DNA from: Hyparrhenia diplandra | Lineage: Eukaryota; Streptophyta; Magnoliopsida; Poales; Poaceae | NCBI GenBank assembly: GCA_015847255.1 | Contig: JADLZK010006533.1 | Coordinates: 208,195 to 272,194, forward strand | Length of the DNA stretch: 64,000 nucleotides | Direction: 5' to 3' | Part shown: positions 46,576-57,700 of the stretch, piece after piece | How the letters are laid out: each line of letters opens with the position of its first letter | How positions within the stretch are numbered: position 1 is the stretch's first letter | Notes under the pieces: generated by a model | Database searches by the model: none | Seen by the model: only the letters and a program-made list of their open reading frames with translations | What the model was told of the DNA's origin: nothing | Program-made: the position numbers and the translations under genes

Positions 46576-46716
46576 TTTACCGAATTTATCGCCGGGCGTT
46601 TTGAATTCAGCTGAATTCAAACTTCAAACCGACCCGGTAACCGTCCGGTTTGTAACGGATCGATTTCCTCCGGAGGCGGACGGAATCCGGTCGGTAATAA
46701 AAACCGTGGTTGGATC

Positions 46717-47794
46717 CTAATCATCGCGTCCGGATTCTCCATCGTCTTTGGATTTGGTGCTCGGGGAGCTCGTTCGAGGCGGAAAGGAGCTCGTCGTCCA
46801 GCCGGACGTCACATCCCCGTGTTCCCGGGAGCTCGTTCGGCGGAACTTTGCGAGCTCGAGGAGCCCCAAGTTCGCGCTCGAGGCGGGATCGGGTCTCGGC
46901 TTTATCGTGGGTGATATCCCATAGCTAAAGAGCACTCCCTCCTTTTAACGCCGGGTTAGGATGGTTGACTTAGTCAGAATATCCCATCGTGTCCCACGGG
47001 TAGCCCCGAGCGCACACCTTGTCTTGCGTCGCCGTTGCGGGTTAGGGACCAGATTTCCTTGCTTGGTCTTGGCGGCTTGGCGCTCCGCGGGTGTAGCCCC
47101 CGAGGTTGTGGGAGGACCTTTCGTCCTCGCGGAGGCTTGTTATGGCGAATGCTTACGCCGCTTGGCGCCATTTTGGTTCCCCTTAGGAAGGGCGGTGAGC
47201 TCGGGTTGGACTTTACCGTTGTGTCGAAGTCAAGCGCTCTTGTGAGCTTTAAAGCGATTTTGCCTTAGTGAGGTCCGAGTTCGCGTTCGGGCGAGCTCGC
47301 TCGTCGGGCCCGGCTTGTGGGCAAACCTCATATTCCGAGAGACCGTCCTCTATGGTCACAGGGAAAAAGATCCTCGGCGCTGGCCGGGGAGGATGACGGG
47401 AGGTCGTTCGCGATCGCCGGCGACTCAACACGACTTGGATGGAGCCCCGAGTCCTCGAGGATGTTCGGCGCGGGCCGTCGGCGCCTCTCCTCCGTCGCAC
47501 CTTGCTCGAGGTGTCTCCGGCGGCGTCGAGCTCGGGGGCCGACCTTCCTGGAGTTCGGTTTTATCGAGCTCGTCGTTGCGATGAGCGCATCGGATATGGC
47601 CGTTAGCGCGAGCCTATTTGGACTTTTCGCCTCCGCAAAAAGGCGGGTTGGGAAAAGTTAGTTGGAAAGTTACGTTAGGATGACGTACTGTTCGCACGGC
47701 GCTCCGCCTTCCGTTTTGCCACGTGGCGCCGGGAGGACGCGGAGGCTCGGTGGAAGTGGCGGGCCACCCCCCCGGAGAATCCGCCCGAGCTCAT
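46717..47794 (-). mobile_element. Tat-1 sequence right of the hAT insertion: rest of LTR and untranslated region
   Basis: GC-rich DNA with many GAGCTC hexamers, like the rest of the Tat elements. By length comparison with the 1.09-kb Tat-2 LTR, the remaining LTR should end near 47.0 kb. The rest is spacer leading to the plus-strand antisense gene. Open frames here (46961-47661) carry no recognised domain. Confidence 0.5.
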
Positions 47795-47805
47795 CCAATA
47801 AAAGG
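47795..47805 (+). promoter_or_regulatory. TATA-like box of the Tat-1 antisense gene
   Basis: CCAATAAAAGG lies about 160 bp upstream of the conserved MGSWS start at 47962 and is followed by a pyrimidine-rich leader with repeated CTTCC/CCGCC. The equivalent element in Tat-2 (minus strand, 61987-62000) is a canonical CTATAAATAGGG. The agreement in position supports it as a promoter. Confidence 0.55.
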
Positions 47806-48833
47806 AGAGGAGATCTCGGGTTTTCCCCTTCACTTCCCTTTCCGCCGCCCAAGCCTTCCTTCATCTTCCCGCCCTAGATCCCGATCCCCGCCATTGCTTT
47901 GTGTGAGGGAGTTCCTCCCCCTAGGCCTTCCCCCGCCTCCGTCGAGCCAAGAGCGGGAGGCATGGGTTCGTGGTCGCCGTCTAGGGTGATCGACGACATC
48001 TTTGCGGGGAGTGCGTGGCGCCGGCGGCCTCCGTCGCCGACCGTGGCTCGGGGAGTGGATTGTGCCGTCTCCGGCGCCGACGCCACTCTCATCCGCCCGA
48101 CGGTTCACGTCGTCTCCTTCGCCTCCTTCCACGTCGAGGGGCTGGGCGTCCGATTTCTTCCGCTGGCTCTTTGTCGTATTGGGGCGTAGAGCTCCAGCGA
48201 CTAATCCTAAACGGACTGCTCCCACATCGCGACCTTCACCACTCTGCGAGGGTGGTCGGGATCGAGCCCGATTGGGAGCTCTTCAGCATTTCTTCCACGC
48301 CAAGGTGACGCACGGCCCGATGGCCTGAAGGAGCCCGTCCCGATCGGGGGTCGCATCGTGTTGCGACCCTCCGGGCGTGATGGAGAAGTACCCCACCATC
48401 ATCTCCCGCTCGTCGAACACCGGGTGGAGAGATGAGTGGTTCTACCAAGAACGACGAGAGCGCCCTTCCGCGCTCACCGGTGGCGTGTTCCATGACTCTG
48501 ACGACCTGTGGAGGAAGCCCCCCACGCCCTCCGCTTCACGAGATCAAGGTCGCCGCCTTGGGAAGGTGGAGCTCCACAAGCAAGCTAACCTCACGGAGCC
48601 CCTTCTCTACTTTGGGCCTCCAGCACGGTGGTCATCCCTTTGAAGCGGAGGACCCTCCGCTTCTAGGAGATGACCGAGGAGAACAAGCCCTGGGAGGGCG
48701 CGGTGACCGCGAGCCCGCTCCCTGCCGATGAGGTGGAGTGGGTGGTCCGCCGGGGGACCGGGAAGCCTTTCAAGATCCCGCCGAACCCAACGACATCCCC
48801 GCGGCGCCGCCGGACACGACGACGCTGGCGCCG

Positions 48834-48909
48834 GTGAGGCTCTCTTCGTATCTTCTCTCATTCGAGTTATCTTTGTCTTTCGTAGGAGTTATTCTATTCG
48901 TCTTTGTAG
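48834..48909 (+). other. Intron 1 of the Tat-1 antisense gene
   Basis: 76-bp GT-AG intron with a T-rich 3' half, ending TTCGTCTTTGTAG before ATTGGCGAGGTGTGTC. The Tat-2 copy has a 74-bp intron (60956-60883, minus) followed by the homologous GTTGGCGTGGTGCGCC, so its position is conserved. Confidence 0.65.
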
Positions 48910-49275
48910 ATTGGCGAGGTGTGTCTGAGCTCCACCTCCCGCCCGGCGAACGATCCCCTCCCGATGCGTCCCGCCGGGAACGGCCCGTGCCGCCGCACCG
49001 CCGCACCCAAAGCTGACCGAGCTCTTTGGCGAAGAGTCTTCGGGTGAGAGCGGGGCGCAGGAAGTCGACAACGCGCCTCCGGAAGCTCGAGAGCTCGAAG
49101 ATCTGGACGTCGGAAAGGAGCGCGGGGCGTCATCATCTTGGGTAGCGCCGACGACCTCGTCAGTCCGTACGCGCGCTCAGTCGGCACTCCTCCAAAGCCG
49201 TGGTCAAAGGAAGAGGGGGCCTACGAGCACCGCGACGGAGGAGAAGAAGGTCAAGAAGAGGCGCGTGGTTGTTGG

Positions 49276-49379
49276 GTGAGTGTTCGAACTCGTCGTTTTC
49301 TTTGAGTGCGTAGTTCGTCGGTCCGTAACGCGCCCGGCCTCGATTGCTTGACTTTGACCTTCAATTTGTCTTTGCACAG
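49276..49379 (+). other. Intron 2 of the Tat-1 antisense gene
   Basis: 104-bp GT-AG intron, donor GTGAGTG and acceptor CAATTTGTCTTTGCACAG, placed directly after a lysine/arginine-rich patch. In Tat-2 the matching intron is 60499-60429 (minus strand), after KKKRCKRVAA. Confidence 0.62.
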
Positions 49380-49782
49380 GGCGAAGGTCCAGCCCTTGGG
49401 GCCTCCGAACCCTCTTAAGCGGCCTAGGACGGCGACGGGATCGAGCTCGGTGGTTCCTCCGCCTCCCATCGTGTAGGCTCTTAGGGTGGTCGCCCCCCAA
49501 GCCCCCGGAGGAGGAACGAGCACGGATCCGCGGGGAGCGCCGCCGCATCGTCGTCGAGCACCGTTCCGGTGACTCAAGCGATGGCGTCGCTGATCAGGTC
49601 GCTGCCGCGGCTGGAGGACCTGGTGCCAAGACCTGCCGTCGTCGTACCGGAGCGCGTGGAGATGGAGGTGATCGACCTCAGCTCTCCTGAGAAGGAGGGA
49701 GAGCACGGGATGTTCCCCGGACCAGGACCTTAAGCGGCGCAAATCGCCCCGACGAGGGTGAGTCCTCAGCTCTGGGCGCGGG

Positions 49783-49947
49783 ACGTGAAGAGGCGCCCAA
49801 AGACACGGGCGCGCGCGATGCGGTCTTCGATGAGCCCGCCACGGAGACCGCGAGGCATGAAGAGGAGCCCGAGGATGAGGGTGCGCGACGCGGTCTTCGA
49901 CGAGCCCGCCGAAGAGACCGCGAGGCGTGACGAGGAGCCCAAGATGT
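49783..49947 (+). repeat. 78-bp coding tandem repeat in the Tat-1 antisense gene
   Basis: Two tandem copies of a 26-residue unit containing GARDAVFDEPA, ETAR and a trailing EEP are encoded in one frame (GAAGAGGCGCCC near 49787 onward). The unit is acidic, and the repeats keep frame, so they arose while the reading frame mattered or by chance duplication of a multiple of three. Confidence 0.75.
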
Positions 49948-50335
49948 GAGCGCCGCGGGACGGGTCGTAGATGAGCTCGCCGTGGAGACTCACGGTGCTT
50001 TACGGAGGGCCCTCGGGCTGCGCCCACCCAGACCTCGTCACCGCGGTGGGCATCGAGCCCATCGCCATCGGAATGCCGAGGACGGGGTCGCCACTTGGGG
50101 TGTGGGTGACCCTTCGAACGCGCCCGATGCGATCCGCACCGGACATCATCGGCGGGGGCGCCCGGAGAGTTCGGCGGAGGCGGGCTGCGAGCGGTCGCGC
50201 GATCGTTCTCGGGCCGTGGTCGGCGGGAACGGCGCCGCCCGCCTTGATTGCAGCGGAGGTGCCGCTACTTCCCTACGGAGAGGGACCATGTCTTCACCAC
50301 ACTCGGGGTAAGAGTCGTTTCCGTGATTCGCCTTT

Positions 50336-51423
50336 TGTGGGGGATCGATATTTAGGATACCCCGAGCGAGCCCTGTCTCGGGCATGACCGCGAACGAGAC
50401 ATCCCCGCGTGGCTTGTGAAGTCCCTCACCACGCATGAGCTCCCCATGCGAGGACGGATCTCCGTCTCTCGCTCGGGCTCTCGCAAATGAGCTCCTCGGG
50501 CGAAGACCCATCGTTCCGCACCACCTCGAGGTCTCCGAGCGACGAGCTCCCTCATCTCCGGCGCGCCGGACCTCGTCCGGGACCTCTTTTCGCCTCGCTC
50601 GAGCTCCCCCACGACGAGCACCGCAGAGACGGCTGCAGAAGAACTCGACCGCCTGCCTTCCCGAAGAAGTCTGCGGGTACGGGAGTTGGTCAACAACTCT
50701 CTGACAAACCCAACCACTCCCTGACGGACGCTGTAGCCACGTAGAGCTACAGCTACAGGGAGAGGTCATCCGACCGCCTCGCCATACCCCGTCGGCTCCA
50801 ACAGCTCCGCCACAGTGTCGGGCAGGTACATACGGGGTACGACTTCCCATCGACGGTGTGGGCACGCCCATACCGAGAAGACGTCTTCCAACTACGATTA
50901 GAGACAGGGCGACGCCTGACCGCTGCCTAAACCCCGATCCCCGCGTACGACGACGACCAATTTCAGCATCCAAGGCACCCGGGAGCTCGAGGAAAGCTCT
51001 CACCTGCGCCGAGAGCTCATCTGAGAGCTCTTTTCTTGCATCAAACACTCTGCACATGTATTTTCACTTTCTTTAAAACTCCTCACCTCGATGAGAGCTC
51101 TCGAGCCTCGCCCCTTGCGACTATAAAAGGGGACGCAGCCCTCCAGATTGAGGGAGGGGGTTCTGGATTTTCAACACCCACACCCGCACTCACACACTCG
51201 ATATTGGCACTAGCCTCAATCATAGAGACTTGGGAGCCCTCTCCCTCTCTCGCCTTGCTTGTACTAGCCCCGGTATGAGCATTTGAGCTCGGATAGTGAC
51301 CACACTGGATTAGGGAGCCCGATTTGCCCGAACCGATTATAAATCTTGTGTCATTGTCTCTAGAGCTAGGCCATTGAGCACGCGTGGCGAGACATTCGTG
51401 AGCGGTGGTACAAGACCACCGAC
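50336..51423 (+). repeat. 5' LTR of Tat-type Ty3/gypsy element Tat-2
   Basis: The LTR begins near TGTGGGGGATCGATATTTAGG. It is repeated directly at about 62900-64000 with the same order of blocks: GGGACCTCTTTT, AGTTGGTCAACAACTC, CAACTACGATTAG, GAGAGCTCTTTTCTTGCATC, ATTTGAGCTC, GGTATAAATC-type, TCATTGTCTCTAGAGC. The start is approximate by a few bases because no clean target copy is visible. It was inserted into the Tat-1 antisense gene. The two LTRs differ at many positions, so the insertion is older than that of element B. Confidence 0.85.
51122..51128 (+). promoter_or_regulatory. TATA box of the Tat-2 5' LTR
   Basis: TATAAAA in the context CGACTATAAAAGGGG. The 3' LTR has TATAAAAA at 63687-63694. 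It drives the gag-pol genomic RNA on the plus strand, opposite to the antisense gene promoter at about 61990. Confidence 0.78.
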
Positions 51424-51426
51424 GGT

Positions 51427-51444
51427 TGGCGCCGGTAGGGGGCA
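51427..51444 (+). other. Primer-binding site of Tat-2 (aspartate-tRNA type)
   Basis: TGGCGCCGGTAGGGGGCA lies directly after the LTR and resembles TGGCGCCGTTGCCGGGG, the complement of the 3' end of tRNA-Asp used by many plant Ty3/gypsy elements. It fixes the LTR-interior junction to within a few bases. Confidence 0.68.
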
Positions 51445-51472
51445 GCGCTAGTGCGACGTTTTCCCCACTCCG

Positions 51473-53495
51473 ATGGCTTCCTCCGCCGACGACGGCCGCA
51501 GCGCTAAGAGATGCGCCGGCACCATCGACTTCTCCGGTGCTGTGCGGGAGGAGTCCCTCATCGGAACTATCTTCGCCCGCCCACGCGGCGTGAGGACATT
51601 CCCCGCCGCCTCGAGACGTCACCGACTCCGTCGACGAGCATGGGGCGGGATTCGCTCCGCGGTCAGCCCCATCCCGCCGCTGCGGATCGTTTCTTCGTCC
51701 TCATCAAGGACCTGCTCCGAACATCTCGGGGCGGCCTACGCGGGCTACGTTCGCGATGTGACCCTCTCCGCCGCCACCGTCGTCCTGCTCGCTCGCCCGG
51801 AGCGGCGCCGCCGGCCGACGAGTTCATGGCAGCCCTATGCCGGGATGTACCCGGGCGGCGCGGGTCTTCCACTCTGGGGCGGCAGCCCCGACGGATGGGG
51901 CCGCCTGAGCTCGAGGCTCGCCCTCGATGGGATGAGCCCCATGGATTGCGATCCCACGCGCCGGTGCTACATGTGCCACCCGGGGGTGCGGTAGAGGAGA
52001 TCCACTCGGCGACGCCTCCCAACGCGCCTTGGGACTCCGCCGCCACGCCCGGCCCGAGCCGCTGTCGACCGCGTCAGGCTCGGGCATTTGGAAGAGCTCG
52101 AAGAGCTCGGCGCGCGGCAGCACAAGAGCGTGAAGCCCTCCTCGCCGAACGGGGAGCGGGCGGTAATCCACGAGCACGAGCCCGAGCTCGCGACGTCCAA
52201 GACCGCATCAACCGGGGACGAGGGCCCGAGCAGCCCTCCGCGGTGTTTGGAAGAGCCCCCGAACCCGGCGACGCTCGCTCCTCCTCCGTCATTGCCCGCC
52301 CCGAGGAGCCCGAGCGCACGGACCCATGAGCAACTCAAGAGGCTTCTCGAGGAAGCGGCCGTTCAGCGGGGCGGCGGGCTCGGCGCCCCACCGTCGGTGC
52401 GGGAAAGCACGAAGCCTCCTCCCATCCCGACGTCCACACGCGCGCCGGCGATTGGCGAGAACCGCGACGCCAAGGGACACCATCAACGCCCGCCAGGCGC
52501 GGAAGCCGGGCCGACAAGAACGTCCCTCGGGGCGGCGACAGGGTGCCACCGCGATGACCCGCGGCGTCCCGGCACCTCGGGCAAACGACGCGTGGGGCGC
52601 CCGCGACGGTGAAGAAGACAGAGATGCCCCCACGCCCGGTCGCCGCGGTGGAGCCCGTCTCCCAGCGGGATCGCCGGCCCTCGAGCCGAGCTCGAGGAGC
52701 CCTGGAAGCTAACCGGCTCCACGCATCCACGCACGCCCGTTCCTCCCGCTTCGAGCTCCGAGCATCGGTGCGAAATACAGCGGGGAGACCGACCCCGCCA
52801 CATGGCTCGAGGACTACCGCCTTGGCTGTCGGGCGGAGGTGCCGACGGCGACCACTTCATCATCGCAACCTCCACTCTACCTTTGATTCGGCGCGATCGT
52901 GGCCTGAGCACCTCCCCCGAGGGCACCATCCGCAACCTGAGGAGGACTGCGTGGCGTCTTCGTCGGCAATTCCTAGGGCACCTCAGCGCGGCCAAGCACG
53001 ACGTGGGACTCCGCGAGGCTGCAAGCGAAGAAGGGGAGAGCTGGCGACTACATCGGGCGCTTCTCCAAGCTGCAGCAACCTCTCGGAGGCCTCCGATTCC
53101 GAGATCATCACCGCCTTCACCTTCGGCACTACCCCTGCGAGACCACGATCCACGGCTCGGCGTCGAAGCCCCTCAACCGTGAAGGGCTCCTCGACTCGCC
53201 CACGTCACGCGAGGGGAAGAGGACCGTCTCCTCATCACGGGCAGGGAGCCAAGAGGCGACGACGAACAGCCGGGGGATCGAGACTCCTGGGAAGAAGAAC
53301 AAAAGAACAAGCGCCCGCGACGACAATGACGACGAGTTCGTGGCCGTCGCCGGACAAGCTTACAGGGCGGCGGCAGGCGGCAAGCCCGCCGTCCCAAAGA
53401 GCACTTTGACAAGATGCTCGAGGAGCCGTGCCCGCACCGAGGGCCGGTCAAGCACAAGATGAAGGACTGCCGTCTCATGAAGAAGCACACGTGAT
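51473..53495 (+). pseudogene. Tat-2 gag, frame-shifted
   Basis: Starts MASSADDGR at 51473. A long Arg/Glu/Pro-rich first half is followed by the conserved retrotransposon gag region at about 52790-53180: a KYSGETDPATW-like block, RNLHSTFDSARSW, EHLP-G-TIRN and, after frame jumps, SNLSEASDSEIITAFTFGTT. It ends with CPHRGPVKHKMKDC (about 53430-53470), the Cys-His-Lys-rich motif near the gag C-terminus of Tat elements. Gag would assemble the virus-like particle around genomic RNA. At least four frame changes are needed to follow the domain, so no full gag can be made. Confidence 0.75.
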
Positions 53496-53539
53496 GGGCA
53501 CGTTAACGCGGTGGCGACAAGGCGACGACGAAGGACGTG

Positions 53540-56500
53540 AAAACCGTCTCCGACGAGTTCGACGCCCGACATGTACATCAGGGCGGTGCCGTCAACATCG
53601 TCTTCGGTGGGGCTACCGGACTACGAGTCCAAGCGCGACAAAGCTCACGCCGAAATCCTCTTCCGAGCCGACTACCCCGAGTACCTCAATTGGAATTCGA
53701 GCTCAGCGATCACCTTGACAAGGCTGATCATCCCCGACACATCCCGTACCTGGGGAGGTACCCGCTCGTCGTCGACCCCATCACCGGTACCATGCGCCGG
53801 GGAAGGTGTTGATGGGCCCGGTGGCGGCGGCCTCAACCTCTCTACATCCCCGCCGCTCCAAGCCCTTGGCATGCCCGGGGCGCGCCTCCGCCCCGTCGCG
53901 GAGCCGATCCACGGGGTGGTGCGGGAAACGGATGCTCCCGCTCGGACGGATTGACCTCCCCGTCACCTTCAACTTCCGGACAGAAGGGAGGAAGTCCTCA
54001 CGTTCGAGGTGCTCCGTTCAAACGCCTACCACGCCCATTGGGGCGGCCGTGCTATGCGAGGTTCATGGCCGTCCCCTACCACTACACCTACCTCAAGCTC
54101 AAGATCCCCGGTCGGGGGTCATCTACGTCGACTCCCACCTTTGAGCACGTATTCGGCCTTGGACCGCCGCCCGCATCCGTCGACGCCGCCAAGGATCGAA
54201 CTCGATGCAGTCTTAAGATGGCGGCCGAGCGACGCCAAGAATTTCCCTCGGCTCAAAGAAGTGCGAGCACGAGTTCAGCCGTCGAGCTTGAAGGTAGCGA
54301 AGCACGAGTTCGCGCCCCCGAGCTCGAAAGGTCAGACGCACATTCGAGCCCGAGAAGGGCGCCAAGGAGGTCCACGGTCGACAACGATGGGGGCACCCTC
54401 TCTATGGGGCGAGCTCGCCCCAAATAGGAAGCAGCTTCGTCGACTTCCTCCGCGCGAACCCCCCGATATATTCGCGTGGAGGGCCTCGGATATCTTAGGC
54501 AAACCGAGGGGGAAGTCGTAGAACACTCCTGAACATCAAGCCAGGCTCTCGGCCGGTGGAAGCGAGGCTCGAGACGTTCGACGACGATCGGCGCCGGGCA
54601 ATCCTCCGAGGAGATAGATAAGCTCTTAGCCGCAAGGTTTTATCAAGGAGGTGTATCATCCCGAGTGGATAGCCAACCCTGTACTAGTTAAGAAGAAGAA
54701 TGGGAAATGGAGAATGTGTGTTGATTACGAGGTCTCAACAAGGCATGCCGGGGAAGGATCCGTTTCCTTTGCATCGACCAAATTGTTGACTCCACCTCGG
54801 GTGCGAGGACGCTCTGTTTTCGACGCCCACGCCGGCTACCACCCGGATCGCGATGAGCGAGCTCGATCAGCTCGCTACCTCCTTCATCTAACTCCGTTTG
54901 GCGCGTGCCTTTCGTAACAATGCCCTTCTTCGGTTTGAAAAACGCTGGCGCCACCTTTGAGATGCATGCAGAAAGTCTTCAAAGAGCTCCTCGGAAGCTC
55001 GTAGAAGCATATGTCGGCGACATTGTTGTCAAGAGCGGGGCTTTCGAAAGAGAGCTCATCCCGACCTCGAAAAGGTCTTTGCCAAGCTCGAGTTTGGAGT
55101 CAAAGCTCAATCCGAGAAGTGTGTCTTCGGGGTCCTCTCGAGGGAAGTTGCTTGCCTTCATCGTTTCGACGCGTGGCATCGAAGCCAACCCCGAAAATGC
55201 CCGCCATCACGAACATGGGGCCGATTAAGAATGTCAAGTGCGTGCAGCGACTCGCGGGATGCCTAGCCGGCGCTAAGTCGTTTTCATAGCTTCGACTTCG
55301 AGAACGGAGCCTCCACTCTACAAGCTGCTGAAGAAGTCGGAGCGCTTTGCACAGACCGATCGAGGCCCGGCAAGCTCTCGACTTCGCTAAAGCAACTTCT
55401 TGCTAATCGCCGGGTAATTATCGGCTCCCTCGCCCGACGAGCCAATCCTCCCCTCTACATCTCGGCCACCTCGAAGGTGGTGAGCACCGCGCTTCGTCGT
55501 CGAGAGGGAGGGGAGGAAGGAACACGCACTCAAGGTGCGGCGTCCGGTGTACTTCATCGGTGAAGTCCTCACCGACACCAAGACCCGTTCTACCGCGCCG
55601 AAAAGCTCGTGTGCGGCTGCTCATCACCGGCGCAAGCTCGGGCATTACGCCGACTCCCATCCGGTCAAGGTCGTCTCCAAATTTCTCGCGGTGGTCATCC
55701 GTAGCCCGCGAGGTTACGGGCCGCATGGCCAAGTGGGCTATTGAGCCTCATGGGACCCGACATCACCACGCCCGCAGACGCCATAAAATCCCGGGCCCGC
55801 AGAATTCATCAGCGGGTGGGCCGAGGTCGGCGGCCGCCAGGCAGAGCGACGTCGACATCAATACCGGGCTGTGCGCCGGCGGGTCCAGAAGAAGTACGGC
55901 GCCCGGCGGCGGACTCCTCTTCACCTCAGACAAGGTGCGCCGATGAAGTACTCCATCCGCCTGCACTTTCCGCCGGCCCAACAACGTGGCGAGTACGAGC
56001 TCGGTGAGCGACTGGCATCGCGCCTTGACTTCGACATCCGACACCTCGGGTCGGGCGGCGACTCCGAGCTTCGTCAGAACCAAGTCATGAAGAAGTCGAC
56101 CGGTCAACAGAAGATGATCGCCTATCACGAGAAGGTCCGAGGCTCGAGGAGCACTTCCACGAGGCTCGAGGTCAACCACATTCACCGCCACCTCAACAAC
56201 GGCAGCGGATGTTCTCGCCAAGCTCGCGTCGGATCGCTGCCGGTCCCGCCCGGCGTCTTCATGCACGAGCAGCGCACAAGCCATCGATCACGACTCAAAA
56301 GGCGACCCTGCGGACGGCAGGGCGAACTTCGACCGCCCGGCGCCCGAGCTCCGGACCTATGGAGGTAGGCGGCTCCCGCAAGCCCGAGCTCCCCAGCGAA
56401 GGCTTGCCTACCCGCGAACTCACACCCAAGCTGGCTCGGGGGGCGGCGGCATCGGGTCGAGCTTCGACGCGGCAGCTCCGAGGCTGGCTGGCGGATCCCG

Positions 56501-57700
56501 CTGCTCCGATGGTTCAAGGAAGGCAAGCTCCCCGGGGCAAGAGGAATCAGGCGTACGAAGGGCCAAGTCGTTCGTCCTTGTCGGGCAAGAGCTCTACCGT
56601 GGCGGACATCCGGCGTCCTCGGCAGCTGCATCACCTACGAGCAAGGGGGCTCATCCGAGGAGATCCACTTTCGAATCACGGCCACCATGCGGCACCCGCG
56701 AGCTCTTGTTGGGAAGTCGTTCCGGCGGGGTTTTACTGGCCAACCGCCGTCATGGGCGCCATCCGAATCGTCCGACGCTGCGAAGGATGCGATTCTTCGC
56801 CAGCGAACCACACCTCCCAGCTTTCGGTCCCTCGGGCGATCCCACTCACTTGGCCATTTGGCGGTGCGGGGCCTCGATATGGTGGGACCCTTCAAGAGGG
56901 CGGCCGGGGGCTACACGCACCTCCTTGTCGCCATCGACAAGTTCTCAAAATGGATCGAAGGTCATGCCCATCGCTATTTGCCCGGCTGAGAAACGTCAGT
57001 TCTTCACGGCATCATCCAAGCGGGTTCCCGAACTCCATCATCACCGACAAGCGGCACAAACCGTGGGAGAGGTCTTCATCGGCTGGTGCGGCGATCCGCG
57101 GCATCGCATCGACACATCCTCGGTCGGTCACCCGAGGACCAGCGGCCAGGTAGAAAGAGCTAACGGCATGATCCGGGGGCGTGAAGTTTCGCATCTTCAA
57201 GGCTCGAAAATACGCCGCCCGTTGGCTGGCGAGGCTCCGTCGGTCGTATGGAGTCTTCGCTGCGCCAAGCGAGCGCACGGGGCGGACGCCCGTTCTTCCA
57301 TCTTCGGATCGAGGCCGTGCTCCCCACCGGCCATGACTACGGTTCGCCCCGCGTCCAGGCCTTCAACTTGAGCACAATAACCAAACGCTGCTTTCGAGGG
57401 GCGGCGATCGGCCTTCAGCGAAGCCGAGAGACATCGCCCTCATTCCTCCGCCAAATACCTACGGTCTATGAGGCGCGCGATACGTCACGTCGTCAAGGGA
57501 CGAGCTTTTCGGCGTCGGCGACGCTACGTCTTGCGGCGAGTCGAGCTCAAAGACAAGCACAAGCTCTCGGCGCCGTGGGAAGGGCCCTTCACCATCGACC
57601 AAGTGCTGAGGCCGAGACGCGTGCAAGCTCAAAGGACCACCAAGGCCGAGTCCTCACCAGCGCATGGAACATCGAACAGCTCGTCGCTTCTACCCTAAGT
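53540..57700 (+). pseudogene. Tat-2 pol (protease, RT, RNase H, integrase), degraded
   Basis: Order is protease-RT-RNase H-integrase, the Ty3/gypsy arrangement. Protease region: ADYPEYLNW, then VDGPGGGGLN in place of the usual D-G-G-S-G-L-N (about 53810-53840). RT: a YHPEWIANPVLVKKKNGKWRMCVDY-type start (54652-54730) and a catalytic box reading YVGD (55010-55021) instead of YVDD, so one catalytic Asp is lost. RNase H: MKYSIRLHFP and GDSEL..NQVMKKS (55940-56100). Integrase: GFYWPTAVMGAIRIV (about 56727), GLDMVGPFKRAAGGYTHLLV (56870-56930) and SGQVERANGMI (about 57140-57172). Copying and integration functions are lost; frame shifts are numerous. Confidence 0.85.

Larger units (their letters stand above)
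42319..46708 (+). mobile_element. hAT transposon (about 4.4 kb), degraded, nested in the Tat-1 LTR
   Basis: The inverted ends CACGGTTTTT (42319) and AAAAACCGTG (to 46708) are flanked by TGTGGATC (42311-42318) and GTTGGATC (46709-46716), an imperfect 8-bp duplication (6 of 8). Inside, in plus orientation, are remains of a BED-finger/DUF659/dimerisation-domain transposase. The subterminal regions carry CGGTTT/AAACCG motifs, including a perfect 25-bp hairpin at 46518-46575. The superfamily call rests mainly on the transposase; the exact ends are inferred. Confidence 0.7.
47962..50330 (+). pseudogene. Tat-1 antisense gene (Transposase_28-like, 'putative gypsy-type transposon'), intron-containing, degraded
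   Basis: Antisense to the minus-strand Tat-1 retrotransposon. It starts MGSWSPSRVIDDIFAGS. Exon 1 (47962-48833, frame-shifted) has the family blocks VVSFASFHVEGLG, GVELQRLILNGLLP, VGIEPDWELF and RDEWFY. Intron 1 (48834-48909) is GTGAGG..TTTGTAG, exon 2 (48910-49275) ends in a basic KKVKKRR patch, and intron 2 (49276-49379) is GTGAGTG..TTGCACAG. The downstream part is acidic and includes a 26-residue tandem repeat (about 49785-49945). The molecular role of this family is unknown; in Pfam it is labelled a putative gypsy-type transposon protein. The right end is cut by the Tat-2 LTR at 50336. Frame shifts prevent a full-length product. Confidence 0.68.
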
